Positions 34,156 to 42,639 of a DNA stretch of 64,000 nt are shown one piece after another. Position 1 is the first letter of the stretch. The number at the start of each line of letters is the position of its first letter. A program made the translations under genes and the position numbers. The stretch lies in the NCBI GenBank assembly GCA_017619585.1, contig JAFZSA010000024.1, forward strand, positions 1 to 64,000, in the 5' to 3' direction. This stretch comes from Bacteroidaceae bacterium (GTDB lineage: Bacteria; Bacteroidota; Bacteroidia; Bacteroidales; Bacteroidaceae). Below the pieces are notes generated by a model that saw nothing but the letters and a program-made list of their open reading frames with translations, did no database searches and had not been told where the DNA came from.

Positions 34156-34617
34156 CTATTCAAACAGCTTTTTGGCCTCTTCCACACTCTGCGTAAGGTT
34201 CAGGAGTATATCGCGCTTTGTGAGGTTAGTCTTGTTGTTGCACAGGTCTTTTCGCATCTCCAAAACGAAGTCTAAAAATGCTTCAAACTGTTTTTTTTCG
34301 TTATTATTCCCAGCTTCAAGCAACCATCTATTGAATGCCTTGAACACCTTATCCGACCCGTACATAAATATATATATCTTGATATCGATCATTCTATCCA
34401 TCATCTCTTGATTGTTGATAGCACGATTAGATTTGGTGTCCTTCAAGACTGAGTAAAACATCTTTACCGCATCAGCATAGGCCTCACACTTTTTCTCAGA
34501 CAGTTGCTTCCTCACAGTTCGCAGTTTCTCCGTCTGACGCACTATAATGATACCTGCAATGGTAACTATTGCAGATATTACTATTGACAGTATTGCTATG
34601 ATATTCTCGTGAGACAT
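34156..34617 (-). CDS. small membrane-anchored protein, first gene of a four-gene unit
   Basis: 153 aa. A single N-terminal hydrophobic segment (IIAILSIVISAIVTIAGIII, residues 5-24) is followed by a charged helical region with likely coiled-coil character (RQTEKLRTVRKQLSEKKCEA) and a C-terminal helical domain. It resembles many small Bacteroidetes membrane proteins that I cannot assign to a family. It is the promoter-proximal gene of the unit; a candidate promoter and a perfect palindrome lie about 140-190 bp upstream. Confidence 0.55.
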   Translation of the reverse strand: MSHENIIAILSIVISAIVTIAGIIIVRQTEKLRTVRKQLSEKKCEAYADAVKMFYSVLKDTKSNRAINNQEMMDRMIDIKIYIFMYGSDKVFKAFNRWLLEAGNNNEKKQFEAFLDFVLEMRKDLCNNKTNLTKRDILLNLTQSVEEAKKLFE

Positions 34618-34755
34618 TGATGGATATATTATTTATTTAGAATAATTTAGGTAGGATCATGGAACGGTTGACTTTAATCCACCTTAATTCTCTTAAATTA
34701 CCTTAAAGGTTTGGGGCTATATTGTTTATTATATTTTCAATCTTAGAATATTTGC

Positions 34756-34806
34756 GGTCAAAGGATTTGACCAAAAATAACGTAACCTTCTGGAAAATAG
34801 TTCAAA
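34756..34806 (-). promoter_or_regulatory. candidate promoter with operator-like palindrome for the four-gene unit
   Basis: On the minus strand TATTTTTG (34779-34772) matches the Bacteroidetes -7 box TAnnTTTG. TTTG at 34806-34803 lies 23 nt upstream, slightly wider than the usual 19-21. GGTCAAA-GGA-TTTGACC (34756-34772), a perfect 7-bp inverted repeat, begins at the -7 box and covers the expected start site, which is a good position for a repressor. The leader to the first gene would be about 150 nt. Confidence 0.4.
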
Positions 34807-34825
34807 CGCAAAACATATTACGGGC

Positions 34826-35050
34826 CTAATGGCGGACATCACCTGAGTGGAGTTCGTCAAAAGCACGCGTCAGGCTTTCCTTGACCATAGCCTTTTGCGC
34901 CTTTGTCTTATCGTGCTCAGCAATCAGGCACTCAATAAGTACCTTCTTCACAGCCTTTGTATGACCTTGAATCAGAACCCGCAATGCATCCACTGTGTTT
35001 ATTTCTGTTGTTCTGCTGTTATAATCATTTTTGTTTGTTGTTTTCTTTAC
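34826..35050 (-). pseudogene. open fragment without ATG, probable gene remnant
   Basis: The minus strand is open from 35050 to a TAG at 34826, but has no ATG; a GTG at 34993 would give 55 residues. The encoded stretch is rich in Lys and Glu and regular enough (GHTKAVKKVLIECLIAEHD, then KAMVKESLTRAFDEL) to look like former protein. An ATG in another frame at about 35027 stops after nine codons, so a frameshift near 35010 may have broken the gene. I cannot name the family. Confidence 0.35.
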
Positions 35051-35057
35051 TTATATC

Positions 35058-35303
35058 TCACCGACCGAATCGGTGAGCGCGGGAGGATACTCACCACTAA
35101 AGTGGGGAGAACCGAACGAAGAGGAGAACCAGCGGGAACCGCGGCACTGGAGAAAACCGGTGAGAGCGGGAGGATACTCACCACTAAAGTGGGGAGAACC
35201 GAACGAAGAGGAGAACCAGCGGGGACCGCGGCACTGGGGAAAACCGGTGAGAGCGGGAGGATACTCACCACTAAAGTGGGGAGAACCGAACGAAGATTTA
35301 TTT
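35058..35303. repeat. tandem array of about 84-bp hairpin-rich units
   Basis: A perfect 8-bp hairpin (CTCACCGA/TCGGTGAG) is followed by three near-identical units of about 84 bp. Each contains CTCACCACTAAAGTGGGGAG, GAACCGAACGAAG and ACCGG-GAAA-type stems. The same vocabulary occurs at 43155-43372. All frames across it are repeats of each other, so translated frames here are not genes. Confidence 0.8.
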
Positions 35304-35353
35304 TTTTATACAGGGGACAGCACTGCTGTTCCATGTTGATTAGTTTATACAGG

Positions 35354-36241
35354 TTAGAAGTTGAGGCTGTTGCCAGGGAGCCAATCAGTATTCAAGGTGA
35401 AAGAGGCGGTGGCGGCAGCGGGGGAGTACATGGCTCCGGTGAGGGTGGTGACACGGTTGCGCCTCAAAGGTACGTTGTTGACTGTCTTGCTGAACAAGAC
35501 AGCGCCGTCTGCATCCAACGTCTCAACAGTTACATCTACTGTCTGCTCATCAGCAGCGAGGAACAGGAAGTTGATGGCTGTGGTCTTCTCGCCTGCCTCG
35601 CCCATACCAACAACGGTATTGCTGAAGCCGGCATTGTCTATTGCCAGACCAGTGCTGGGGTTGAAACTCTTTCCACCAGCAGAGAAAGTTGTGCGGATCT
35701 TGGCAACGTCAGCGGTTTTGTTATCAGTGGAGTTGACTACTACCTGAGCCACAATACGATTAAGTGTGGCACTCAGCTCAACAGCATCACAATTGGTGAT
35801 ATTGACAGCCTGAGTGCAGGTGAAGGTCTCACGCACATGCTCGCATGAATAAACGGCTGAGGTGGGACTGTTCAGAGTGAACACATCATCAGTGAAATGA
35901 CCACGACCAATAACTACCATGGTATAGCTACCAATAGGGAGGGAGAGTTCCAGCTCTCCGAAGGTCTTGCCTGCGGGCATACTGCCCTTCATCTGTGTTA
36001 TAGTGTATTGCTCCGTTCCGTCTTCCGCATAGAATGCCAGGGTAATGGCTTGTATCCCGTCATAGGAAGCGGGGGCGGTAGCGGCACGTGATCCGGAGAA
36101 CTCATCCTGACTGACGGAGAAGCCACTGACACGGACCGTTACGGGAACAAGGGTGTGGTCGTTGATACTGTTATCTGTATCATTGCTGCAAGCAGCGAAA
36201 AGCAGGGCTATACCTGCCAGAAATAATCTAATATTATACAT
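35354..36241 (-). CDS. lipoprotein, FimB/Mfa2-like (1)
   Basis: 295 aa. A lipoprotein signal ends in LLFAAC-SND (Cys about 18), followed by a flexible stretch. The rest is beta-rich, with RVSGFSVSQ, ITLAFYAEDG, GSYTMVVIGRG, LNRIVAQVVVNSTD and a C-terminal TASFTLNTDWLPGNSLNF. The layout (two beta domains, LNRIVA-type strand, short NTDW tail) is that of FimB/Mfa2-like fimbrial anchor lipoproteins of Bacteroidales. No pilin or tip genes are next to it, so the role is uncertain. A related lipoprotein is encoded at 39831-40679. Its position between the antiterminator and the sugar genes is unusual. Confidence 0.5.
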   Translation of the reverse strand: MYNIRLFLAGIALLFAACSNDTDNSINDHTLVPVTVRVSGFSVSQDEFSGSRAATAPASYDGIQAITLAFYAEDGTEQYTITQMKGSMPAGKTFGELELSLPIGSYTMVVIGRGHFTDDVFTLNSPTSAVYSCEHVRETFTCTQAVNITNCDAVELSATLNRIVAQVVVNSTDNKTADVAKIRTTFSAGGKSFNPSTGLAIDNAGFSNTVVGMGEAGEKTTAINFLFLAADEQTVDVTVETLDADGAVLFSKTVNNVPLRRNRVTTLTGAMYSPAAATASFTLNTDWLPGNSLNF

Positions 36242-36640
36242 TCTTTCTATAGTCTATATTAATATTACTATTACTTTTTCGGGTGCTGTCCCCTGTAATA
36301 GTGGAATGGTATTAAAGACTATAGAAATTTAACGTTAACGTAAACTTATTTATTGAACACGAATCTCACGAATTCACACGGATTTTAAACAAAAACCGAG
36401 AAAACACTTTTGCTCTAGTTGAGGCTACGCCTCTGATGCTGAATCTGTGTTCTTTTCCTTGTAAGCGAGCTAACAGATAAAAGCCCACAGAAACACCATC
36501 AATCTCTATGAGATTTCAACCAGACCAAAAGAAAAACCCCGCTTCGCTCGAAAACTGTTTACTGTTTACCGTTTATTGGAATCGGTTAGCGGTTAGCGAA
36601 CTTCTTGAACACTTGAACTCTTAAACCTTTAAACTGACTA
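36242..36640. repeat. gene-free repeat mosaic with dispersed repeat copy 1 (36390-36540)
   Basis: There is no gene. A copy of an approximately 150-bp repeat (GAGGC-TAC-GCCTC hairpin, CTTGTAAGCGAGCTAACAG and so on) at 36390-36540 recurs at 37177-37322 with about 90% identity. It is preceded by the common TTGAACACGAATC element and followed by TCGGTTAGCGGTTAGCGAAC. Confidence 0.75.
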
Positions 36641-37129
36641 TCAACTCTCCTCGGGGAGGGCGACTTTGATGACGACTTTCTTGACCTTGGTGGGGGTGGT
36701 GAGAGTCAGTTGGGGCATGTGGCCATCCTGGGGATAGAGGATGGCGAAGTAGCCGGGGAGAAGGGTGAGGTATGAAGGATGAGGGATTAGAGATGAGGGA
36801 TTAGGGATGGTGACGGCAGAATACAAAGCACAATCGTATTCCTGACTGTAGGGCTTTGTTTCTGTCAACCACTCAACAGGCAGGCAGGCTATCCTTTCCT
36901 CGCCGGTGATGAGGTACTGGATATCTATATTCTGACGGTGAGCCTCATAGCCGTTCTCATTCTCCGGTTTGGTCTCGTACTCTGAGACGATGGCCTTTAC
37001 CCTGGGATTGAGTTGGTAGATGCCTCTCTCTGTGTCGGGCGTGAGCTGGCACAGGAACTCGAGGCCTATACGGATGTCCTCGGAAAGACCTTTGTAGGTT
37101 TGTATGTTGTTTATACTATCGTAAATCAT
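36641..37129 (-). CDS. YhcH/YjgK/YiaL (DUF386) family protein
   Basis: 162 aa. A cupin-like fold with ERGIYQLNPRVKAIVSEYET, YEAHRQNIDIQYLITGEE and GYFAILYPQDGHMPQL; the His and Glu residues of the metal site (HRQ-ID-Q, PQDGHMP) are kept. Family members take part in sialic acid or other sugar catabolism, possibly as anomerases or TabA-like regulators. Residues about 107-119 (IPNPSSLIPHPSY) are encoded by a tandem GGGATTAGAGATGA-type repeat at 36771-36810 and are not expected in the family. The gene is isolated among repeats on both sides; a link with capsule sugars is possible only by position. Confidence 0.82.
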   Translation of the reverse strand: MIYDSINNIQTYKGLSEDIRIGLEFLCQLTPDTERGIYQLNPRVKAIVSEYETKPENENGYEAHRQNIDIQYLITGEERIACLPVEWLTETKPYSQEYDCALYSAVTIPNPSSLIPHPSYLTLLPGYFAILYPQDGHMPQLTLTTPTKVKKVVIKVALPEES

Positions 37130-37661
37130 GATTCAATTTATTTGAACACGAATTGCTCGAATCTACACGGATTTTTAACAAAAACCCCAAAAACTCTTTT
37201 GCCCTAGTTGAGGCTACGCCTCTGATGCTGAATCTGTGTTCTTTTCCTTGTAAGCGAGCTAACAGATAAAAGCCCACAGACACATCATCAATATCTGTGA
37301 TATTTTCAACCAGATCAAAAGCAAAAACATTAAAAACAGTTTTATGTGAACAGTTGACGAGTAGACAAGTTAACGAGTTAACAAGTTGTCACGCTTGCTT
37401 CTAACCTTATCTCCCCCTAAAGGGGGCCGGGGGGGGGCTTTTTTCAGCCCATAGGGTGGTGTTTTTGCTTGGCTGTACAGCTAAGCCGTAGGCTGTCTGT
37501 GGGTGTTAGTCAAAGACATGGTTAAGCTTGTTTAAACAGGGCTTTGGCTAATGCCTATAGACCAATGCTCATAGAGCATGCAGCACAGACAAGGGTTTTC
37601 TCTGTTTTTGTTTAAAATACGTGTTAATTAGTGAGATTAGTGATCGACTATCGACTAATGG
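37130..37661. repeat. gene-free repeat mosaic with two dispersed repeats
   Basis: 37177-37322 is copy 2 of the approximately 150-bp repeat seen at 36390. 37426-37612 is a copy, in reverse orientation, of an approximately 170-bp imperfect palindrome also present at 40808-40984 and 57920-58090. Its centre contains AAGCTTGTTTAAAC, and the arms pair mostly through transitions. No gene seen. Confidence 0.75.
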
Positions 37662-39008
37662 TTAGTCGCGCTTGAAGATGTCGCGGGTGTAGACTTTGTC
37701 CTGGACATCATCCAAGGCGGAGTCATAGCGGTTGGCGATGATGGCGTGAGACTGAGCCTTGAACTCCTGGAGGTTGTTGACCACACGGCTACCGAAGAAG
37801 GTGGTGCCGTCCTCGAGGGTGGGTTCATAGATGATGACCTTGGCACCCTTTGCCTTCACGCGCTTCATGACACCCTGAATGGATGACTGGCGGAAGTTAT
37901 CGCTGTTGGACTTCATGGTCAGGCGATAGACGCCAATGACACACTCCTTCTCAGCTGAGGCATCGAAGTCGCCACGGTTGTAGTAGTCGTAATAACCTGC
38001 CTTCTTGAGCACCTGGTCGGCAATGAAGTCCTTGCGGGTGCGGTTGCTCTCCACGATGGCGGACATCATGTTCTGCGGCACCTGAGCATAGTTGGCCAAG
38101 AGTTGCTTGGTATCCTTGGGCAAGCAGTAACCACCATAACCAAATGACGGGTTATTGTAGTGTGTACCGATACGAGGATCGAGGCAGACACCATCTATGA
38201 TAGCCTGGGTGTCGAGACCCTTCATCTCGGCATAGGTGTCGAGCTCATTGAAATAGCTGACACGGAGGGCCAAGTAAGTATTGGCGAAGAGTTTCACAGC
38301 TTCAGCCTCAGTGGAGCCCATGAAAAGAACGGGAATGTTCTTGTCATTGAACATTGAACATTGACCATTGAACATTGGCTGTTGGCCATTGGCTAATGGG
38401 GAATTGGGGGCGGAGCCTATGGCGCCTTCGACAAGGAGGGAGGCAAAGGTGTGGGCGGGGGCTTCGAGAGCGGGGTCGTCGTAGCCGACGATGATGCGGG
38501 AGGGGTAGAGATTATCGTAGAGGGCCTTGGATTCGCGAAGGAACTCAGGGGCAAAGATAATCTTGGGTGTGACCACCTTGAAAGAGCCGTCTGCCAGACG
38601 CTCGCGATAGCTGTACTTCTCGCGCACAGAGACCGTGTAGCCCACGGGAATGGTGCTCTTGATGACCATAACCGCATCGGGATTGACGCTCAGGACGAGG
38701 TCGATGACATCCTCGATATGATGGGTGTCGAAGAAATTCTTGACAGAGTCATAGTTGGTGGGAGCGGCAATGACTACAAAGTCAGCATCCTTATAGGCTG
38801 CCTTACCATCAAGCGTAGCAACGAGGTTCAAGTCCTTCTCCTTCAAGTACTTCTCGATATACTCATCCTGAATGGGGGAGATCTTGTTGTTGATCTTCTC
38901 CACCTTCTCGGGGATGACATCCACTGCCACAACCTGGTTCTTCTGGGCCAGGAGGGTAGCTATGGACAGTCCCACATATCCTGTTCCTGCAACTGCTATT
39001 TTGCTCAT
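37662..39008 (-). CDS. ugd: UDP-glucose 6-dehydrogenase family
   Basis: 448 aa. It has an NAD-binding N-terminus [70 protein letters not shown], the active-site Cys region [20 protein letters not shown] (Cys about 278) and a C-terminal [12 protein letters not shown]. It oxidises UDP-glucose (or a UDP-HexNAc) to the uronic acid. Between about residues 197 and 222 it has an insertion containing [11 protein letters not shown], encoded by GAACATTGAACATT-type repeats at 38345-38400. The frame is preserved and all catalytic motifs are intact. It is separated from neighbours by repeat DNA. Confidence 0.88.
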   Translation of the reverse strand: MSKIAVAGTGYVGLSIATLLAQKNQVVAVDVIPEKVEKINNKISPIQDEYIEKYLKEKDLNLVATLDGKAAYKDADFVVIAAPTNYDSVKNFFDTHHIEDVIDLVLSVNPDAVMVIKSTIPVGYTVSVREKYSYRERLADGSFKVVTPKIIFAPEFLRESKALYDNLYPSRIIVGYDDPALEAPAHTFASLLVEGAIGSAPNSPLANGQQPMFNGQCSMFNDKNIPVLFMGSTEAEAVKLFANTYLALRVSYFNELDTYAEMKGLDTQAIIDGVCLDPRIGTHYNNPSFGYGGYCLPKDTKQLLANYAQVPQNMMSAIVESNRTRKDFIADQVLKKAGYYDYYNRGDFDASAEKECVIGVYRLTMKSNSDNFRQSSIQGVMKRVKAKGAKVIIYEPTLEDGTTFFGSRVVNNLQEFKAQSHAIIANRYDSALDDVQDKVYTRDIFKRD

Positions 39009-39034
39009 ATATTTATTGTTTACTGTTTACGGTT

Positions 39035-39250
39035 ATTTTTTTGAACACGAATCTGTCGAATTAACACGAATCTAATTTATATAGATGACAATCTTCTTAA
39101 GATTGCTTTGTTTGGAACAAATGTTTTAATTTGTTGGAAGTGTATTGAAAATGCATTTTCATAAGCACTTCAACCAAAATAAAACGTATCATCTATATAA
39201 ATGATTTTATTCGTAAAATTTGTTGGATTAGTGGTCTGTTATATTACTAT
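39035..39250. repeat. structured palindromic element, copy 1
   Basis: Perfect 14-bp terminal inverted repeats (ATTTATATAGATGA at 39075-39088, and its complement at 39189-39202) enclose two perfect small hairpins (39089-39105 and 39107-39121) and one long hairpin (about 39122-39187). Copy 2 at 39612-39838 has the same layout, with base changes that keep the pairs. It lies downstream of the GxxExxY stop. Confidence 0.8.
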
Positions 39251-39628
39251 TCGTTCTTTCTCTAACTCATCAGAGCTACCAAAGTTAAACAAAAGTCCCA
39301 GCTTATAGCCCGTGGCTCTGAGATAATTGTAAACCTGAGACCGGTGAGCATTCTCCAAGGAACTTACCGCCTTCAGTTCTACAATGATCTTCCCAAAACA
39401 GACAAAGTCTGCTTTGTAAGTTTGTTTTAACTCTACTCCATCGTACTGAATCTTCAGTTCCTTCTCACGTTCAAACGGGACACCCTGCTTTTGCAACTCA
39501 ATCTCGAGAGCCTCTTGATAGACAGCCTCAAGGAAACCAGGTCCAAGACCGTTGTAAACGTTGAAGGCTGCTCCAACTATCTTATAACTCTCTTCCTTGT
39601 AGACTATCATTGCTCTTTTTTTGAACAC
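39239..39628 (-). CDS. GxxExxY family protein (copy 2)
   Basis: 129 aa, very similar to the protein encoded at 29539-29910 (GPGFLEAVYQEALEIELQKQ, YDGVELKQTYKADFVC, GKIIVELKAVSSLENAHRSQ, YLRATGYKLGLLFNFGS). The annotated start gives MFKKRAMIVYKEE; the Met at residue 7 (39610) matches the start of copy 1 and may be the true one. A predicted nuclease-like protein of unknown role. It is bracketed by two copies of a structured repeat, one overlapping its stop and one its upstream side, and by CACGAAT elements. Confidence 0.8.
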   Translation of the reverse strand: MFKKRAMIVYKEESYKIVGAAFNVYNGLGPGFLEAVYQEALEIELQKQGVPFEREKELKIQYDGVELKQTYKADFVCFGKIIVELKAVSSLENAHRSQVYNYLRATGYKLGLLFNFGSSDELEKERIVI

Positions 39629-39838
39629 AAATTACACTAATCTTTCGAATCCTATTTATGTAGATGACAATCCTTTGAGGATTGCTTTATTCCTGAATAA
39701 AGGTTGGTATTGTTTGGAGGTATCTTGAAAGTGCACTTTCGGAAGTACCTCAAAATAATATCAACTCATCATCTACATAAATGCTTTTTATTCGTTTAAT
39801 TCGGAAGATTCGTGGTCATTTATATTACTATTAAAACG
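39612..39838. repeat. structured palindromic element, copy 2
   Basis: Same architecture as 39035-39250. Terminal repeats are ATTTATGTAGATGA (39655-39668) and its exact complement (39769-39782). Hairpins are CAATCCT-TTG-AGGATTG (39669-39685), TTTATT-CCTG-AATAAA (39687-39702), and a long arm with GAGGTA...TACCTC. Pair-preserving differences from copy 1 occur in at least four stems. Confidence 0.8.
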
Positions 39839-40679
39839 TGAGGTGGGTTTCACCAGACCATGCTGTGTTGATGGTGATATTGATATTTGCTGAGCCAGTA
39901 TTACCTCCGAAGCAATCACCTGAGAGACTGGTGATGTGATTCTGCTGCATGGGAACCTCGGGGAAGGTATGCTGGTACAGAACATTGTCATTACTATTAT
40001 AGACCGTGACCCGCAAGTTGATGGTGCCTTCCGTATCGTGCAGGAAGGTGTAGAGGTCGAACTGCTTCTGACCAGATGAAAGGTCAAAGGTCACATCCTG
40101 CTTGCTATTGACACATCCCAGACCGGTCTTGGCATTGAAAGCACCGGAACCGCCAGTATAGTAGAACCTGATCTTGGCGGCATCAGCAGGGTAGCTGTCG
40201 GTTATCTCAAACCGACAAAGGGAAACGTTACGCTTGAGCGTCAGATTCAGATTTACCGGTTCCGCCCCTATTGTGAACTCTTCCCTACAGAAGAAAGTAT
40301 CCGTGAAGCCCTGTGCATTGGTGAACTGTATCTTGGCAGGGTTGGTCATGGTGGGATTGCCATTGCTGCTATGTGCCACAGTAACCAGTTGGTAGTCGCC
40401 TTCCTCGAGTTGGAAAGAGGCCTGTCCGAAATCGGCCATGCCTGACGTCTGGTTCACCTGCTTGATGCGTGCCCCTTCCATTGTATAAACGGCAAAGTTG
40501 AGACGCGTAAAGGCATCTGTGACCGCAGAGCGGGACAAATCAGAGAATGGGGTCTGCTCTATCTGGAAGACACTGACCCTGAGATTGCCGCTGGGTTCTG
40601 CCTCATCATCTATGATGGTGGGGTTCTCGCAACTTACGAGCAGGGCTAATATATTGAGAATTGAAAACCTATATTTCAT
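39831..40679 (-). CDS. lipoprotein, FimB/Mfa2-like (2)
   Basis: 282 aa. The lipobox is ILALLVSC-EN (Cys about 16). The beta-rich body includes NFAVYTMEGARIKQVNQTSG, GDYQLVTVAHSS, VNLNLTLKRNVSLCRFEITD, IRFYYTGGSGAFNAKTGLG and LRVTVYNSND, ending in NINITINTAWSGETHLTF. The two-domain layout and the INTAW tail parallel the lipoprotein encoded at 35354-36241, so the two are probable paralogues of the FimB/Mfa2 superfamily. The function here is unknown; it may anchor a surface structure. It is placed among repeats, downstream of the antiterminator gene. Confidence 0.5.
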   Translation of the reverse strand: MKYRFSILNILALLVSCENPTIIDDEAEPSGNLRVSVFQIEQTPFSDLSRSAVTDAFTRLNFAVYTMEGARIKQVNQTSGMADFGQASFQLEEGDYQLVTVAHSSNGNPTMTNPAKIQFTNAQGFTDTFFCREEFTIGAEPVNLNLTLKRNVSLCRFEITDSYPADAAKIRFYYTGGSGAFNAKTGLGCVNSKQDVTFDLSSGQKQFDLYTFLHDTEGTINLRVTVYNSNDNVLYQHTFPEVPMQQNHITSLSGDCFGGNTGSANINITINTAWSGETHLTF

Positions 40680-41205
40680 TGAAACTTCGTTTCGAGCCTG
40701 CTATCGTTCGGCAATAATCAAGCGAGCTTGTTATTGCTCTCACTTAAACGCAGCCTTGAACATTATATGTCACGCAGAATACGCAGATATTCGCAGAAGT
40801 TTTTAACAAAAACCAAGAAAACACTTGTCCGTGCTGCATACTCTTTGAGCATTGGTCTATAGGCGTTAGCCAAAGCCCTGTTTAAACAAGCTTAACCATG
40901 TCTATGGCCGACACCCACAGACAGCCTACGGCTTAGCAGCACAGCCAAGAAAAACCACGCCCTTCGGGCTGAAAAAAGACCCCCTAACCCCCTTTAGGGG
41001 GAAATAAGGTTAGCGGTTAGCGAAGAACCAATAAGAAGCTACTAAGCTAATAAGCAATTAAGCCAATAACGTTTACCGTTTATTGGAATCGGTTAGCGGT
41101 TAGCGAACTTTTTGAACACTTGAACTCTTAAACCTTTAAACTTATTAAACTGACTATCAACTCTATACTTTCAACTTTACACTTTCTTCCCCTAAAAGGG
41201 GAAAG
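40680..41205. repeat. gene-free repeat mosaic
   Basis: No gene. It contains CACGCAGAATACGCAGATATTC (also, inverted, at about 58360), then the approximately 170-bp imperfect palindrome (40808-40984), a CCCCCTTTAGGGGG palindrome, and two GGTTAGCGGTTAGCGAA elements. Confidence 0.7.
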
Positions 41206-42321
41206 TTAGCAGCGGATCTGCTTGGCGATAGACAGGAAACGGCGGATGGCAAGGGAGCAGTCGGGATGGTTGTTGCGCCATGCCTTGGCGGCTTTGCGAT
41301 ACTCGGGATTGTGAGTGACTATGAATTGTGCAATCGTTAGATAGCAATCTAACTCAGATTGAACATTGAACATTGAACATTGAACATTAAGCTCTTGAAC
41401 TTCCTGGAGGCGACGGTCAATGTCGTCCTTGTTGTCCATGAGATAGGCACAGATGAGCATGAGGGCTGCAAACTTGGTACGATTCTCAAGATTATCCTCG
41501 AAGACGATATCGGAATACTGGTAGAGGAACTTGAGCTGCTTATGGTCCTCCTTGTTGAGAGCCTTGGTGCCCTTCTTGCCATGCAAGTGGCAGAGCAGCT
41601 CGATGAGCTCATCCTCGAAATGCCCGATAACGGGATCCTGCAACAGCTGCTGTGTCTCGGGGGCGTTCAGTCTGACATCTGCGATATTGACACCCGGAAC
41701 AGCAATGCACATCTTATTCTGGAACATGGTGAACTCTATGGTAAGAAGGATCTGTCCGTCGCGTTCGCGAATCTGCGTCACCTTACCCTCACTGCCAGCC
41801 ATAGGACCACTGACTACCGTCACCTCATCACCCTCGTGGACATCACCAGAGGGTTCACCATTCACAATCTGGAAGTCGTAACGCTTGATAACGGTCTTGA
41901 ACCGCTCCATCTCTGCATCGGAGATTTCTATGGGAGTACCTTTCTCGTTCTTATAGACATACAGTCTGTTGCGGAGCGCCTTTGCCCATGGGGCATCAAG
42001 GATGCTGAGTATCTGCTCCTTGGTAACCTGTATGAAAATAAAGTGGTGAAGATCATTGCGAAGTGCCCTCTCATCCAACATGGCATCATAGGGCTTGTAA
42101 TCCTCTGCGTCAGAAGCATTCCGCACGAGCGGCTTCTGCTTCAGATCTTCAAAAGGGATGAAATGCTCAAATGGCGGCAACGGACAAAAATCGCCTTCAG
42201 AGGCATTGTAAACCTGTCGTTTGCCACTGAATATCTCACCTATAAGGTCGGAATCAGCATGACGGAGAATACACCAACGTTTCTCCGGGTTTGCAGATTC
42301 ACGGTTTTTAGTTTCTTCCAT
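41206..42321 (-). CDS. NusG/UpxY-like transcription antiterminator of the capsule locus
   Basis: 371 aa. The N-terminal half has the NGN-like layout starting KRWCILRHADSDLIGEIFSG, with RNDLHHFIFIQVTKEQILSI and RNRLYVYKNEKGTPIEI. It is followed by a KOW motif VHEGDEVTVVSGPMAGSEGK (about residues 161-180). UpxY/NusG proteins let RNA polymerase read long capsule operons, and in Bacteroidales they are usually the first gene, as here. At 371 aa it is about twice the usual length because of a C-terminal helical extension. Residues 312-321 (NVQCSMFNVQ) come from a GAACATTGAACATT repeat at 41359-41388. A good promoter and a leader of about 270 nt lie upstream. Confidence 0.75.
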   Translation of the reverse strand: MEETKNRESANPEKRWCILRHADSDLIGEIFSGKRQVYNASEGDFCPLPPFEHFIPFEDLKQKPLVRNASDAEDYKPYDAMLDERALRNDLHHFIFIQVTKEQILSILDAPWAKALRNRLYVYKNEKGTPIEISDAEMERFKTVIKRYDFQIVNGEPSGDVHEGDEVTVVSGPMAGSEGKVTQIRERDGQILLTIEFTMFQNKMCIAVPGVNIADVRLNAPETQQLLQDPVIGHFEDELIELLCHLHGKKGTKALNKEDHKQLKFLYQYSDIVFEDNLENRTKFAALMLICAYLMDNKDDIDRRLQEVQELNVQCSMFNVQSELDCYLTIAQFIVTHNPEYRKAAKAWRNNHPDCSLAIRRFLSIAKQIRC

Positions 42322-42596
42322 AATTAAATCTTAGCGGTTAGCGATTAGCGGTTAGCGAAAATGCCCAATGAAGTTTAATACATACGCTCCGCTATGTCCC
42401 TACAGCTGTTTTTTAGCCGGACATCACTACCTTAGTGTAGTTTAACACTTTTACCACTGGCAAACCAGACTATTGCGTAATCCCTTGTAAATCTATCAGA
42501 TAGATCTTCAGTACGGCAGCCCCGTTTCCCTGTCTTTGCAAAATAGCGACTGCAACGGCCCGCAAGAGCCTACGAATACAGACACTATTTGCTTTG

Positions 42597-42627
42597 CAAA
42601 AATATGAATTATAATTATAAGAACAAA
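42597..42627 (-). promoter_or_regulatory. Bacteroidetes-type promoter for the capsule locus
   Basis: On the minus strand TTTG (42627-42624) is separated by 19 nt from TATTTTTG (42604-42597), a full match to -33 TTTG / -7 TAnnTTTG. Transcription would start near 42590, giving a leader of about 270 nt before the NusG-like gene. The leader can form AUCUA/UAGAU, CUAC/GUAG and AUGUCC/GGACAU hairpins, a possible site for antiterminator action. Confidence 0.65.
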
Positions 42628-42639
42628 ATATTATTAGGA

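Noticed and set aside
35058..35303. CRISPR array
   Set aside because: Units are about 84 bp and nearly identical throughout, without variable spacers.
34847..35848. Long plus-strand open frame of 333 codons
   Set aside because: It runs through the 84-bp tandem repeat and then antisense to the lipoprotein gene; its repeated internal peptide is just the repeat read in frame.
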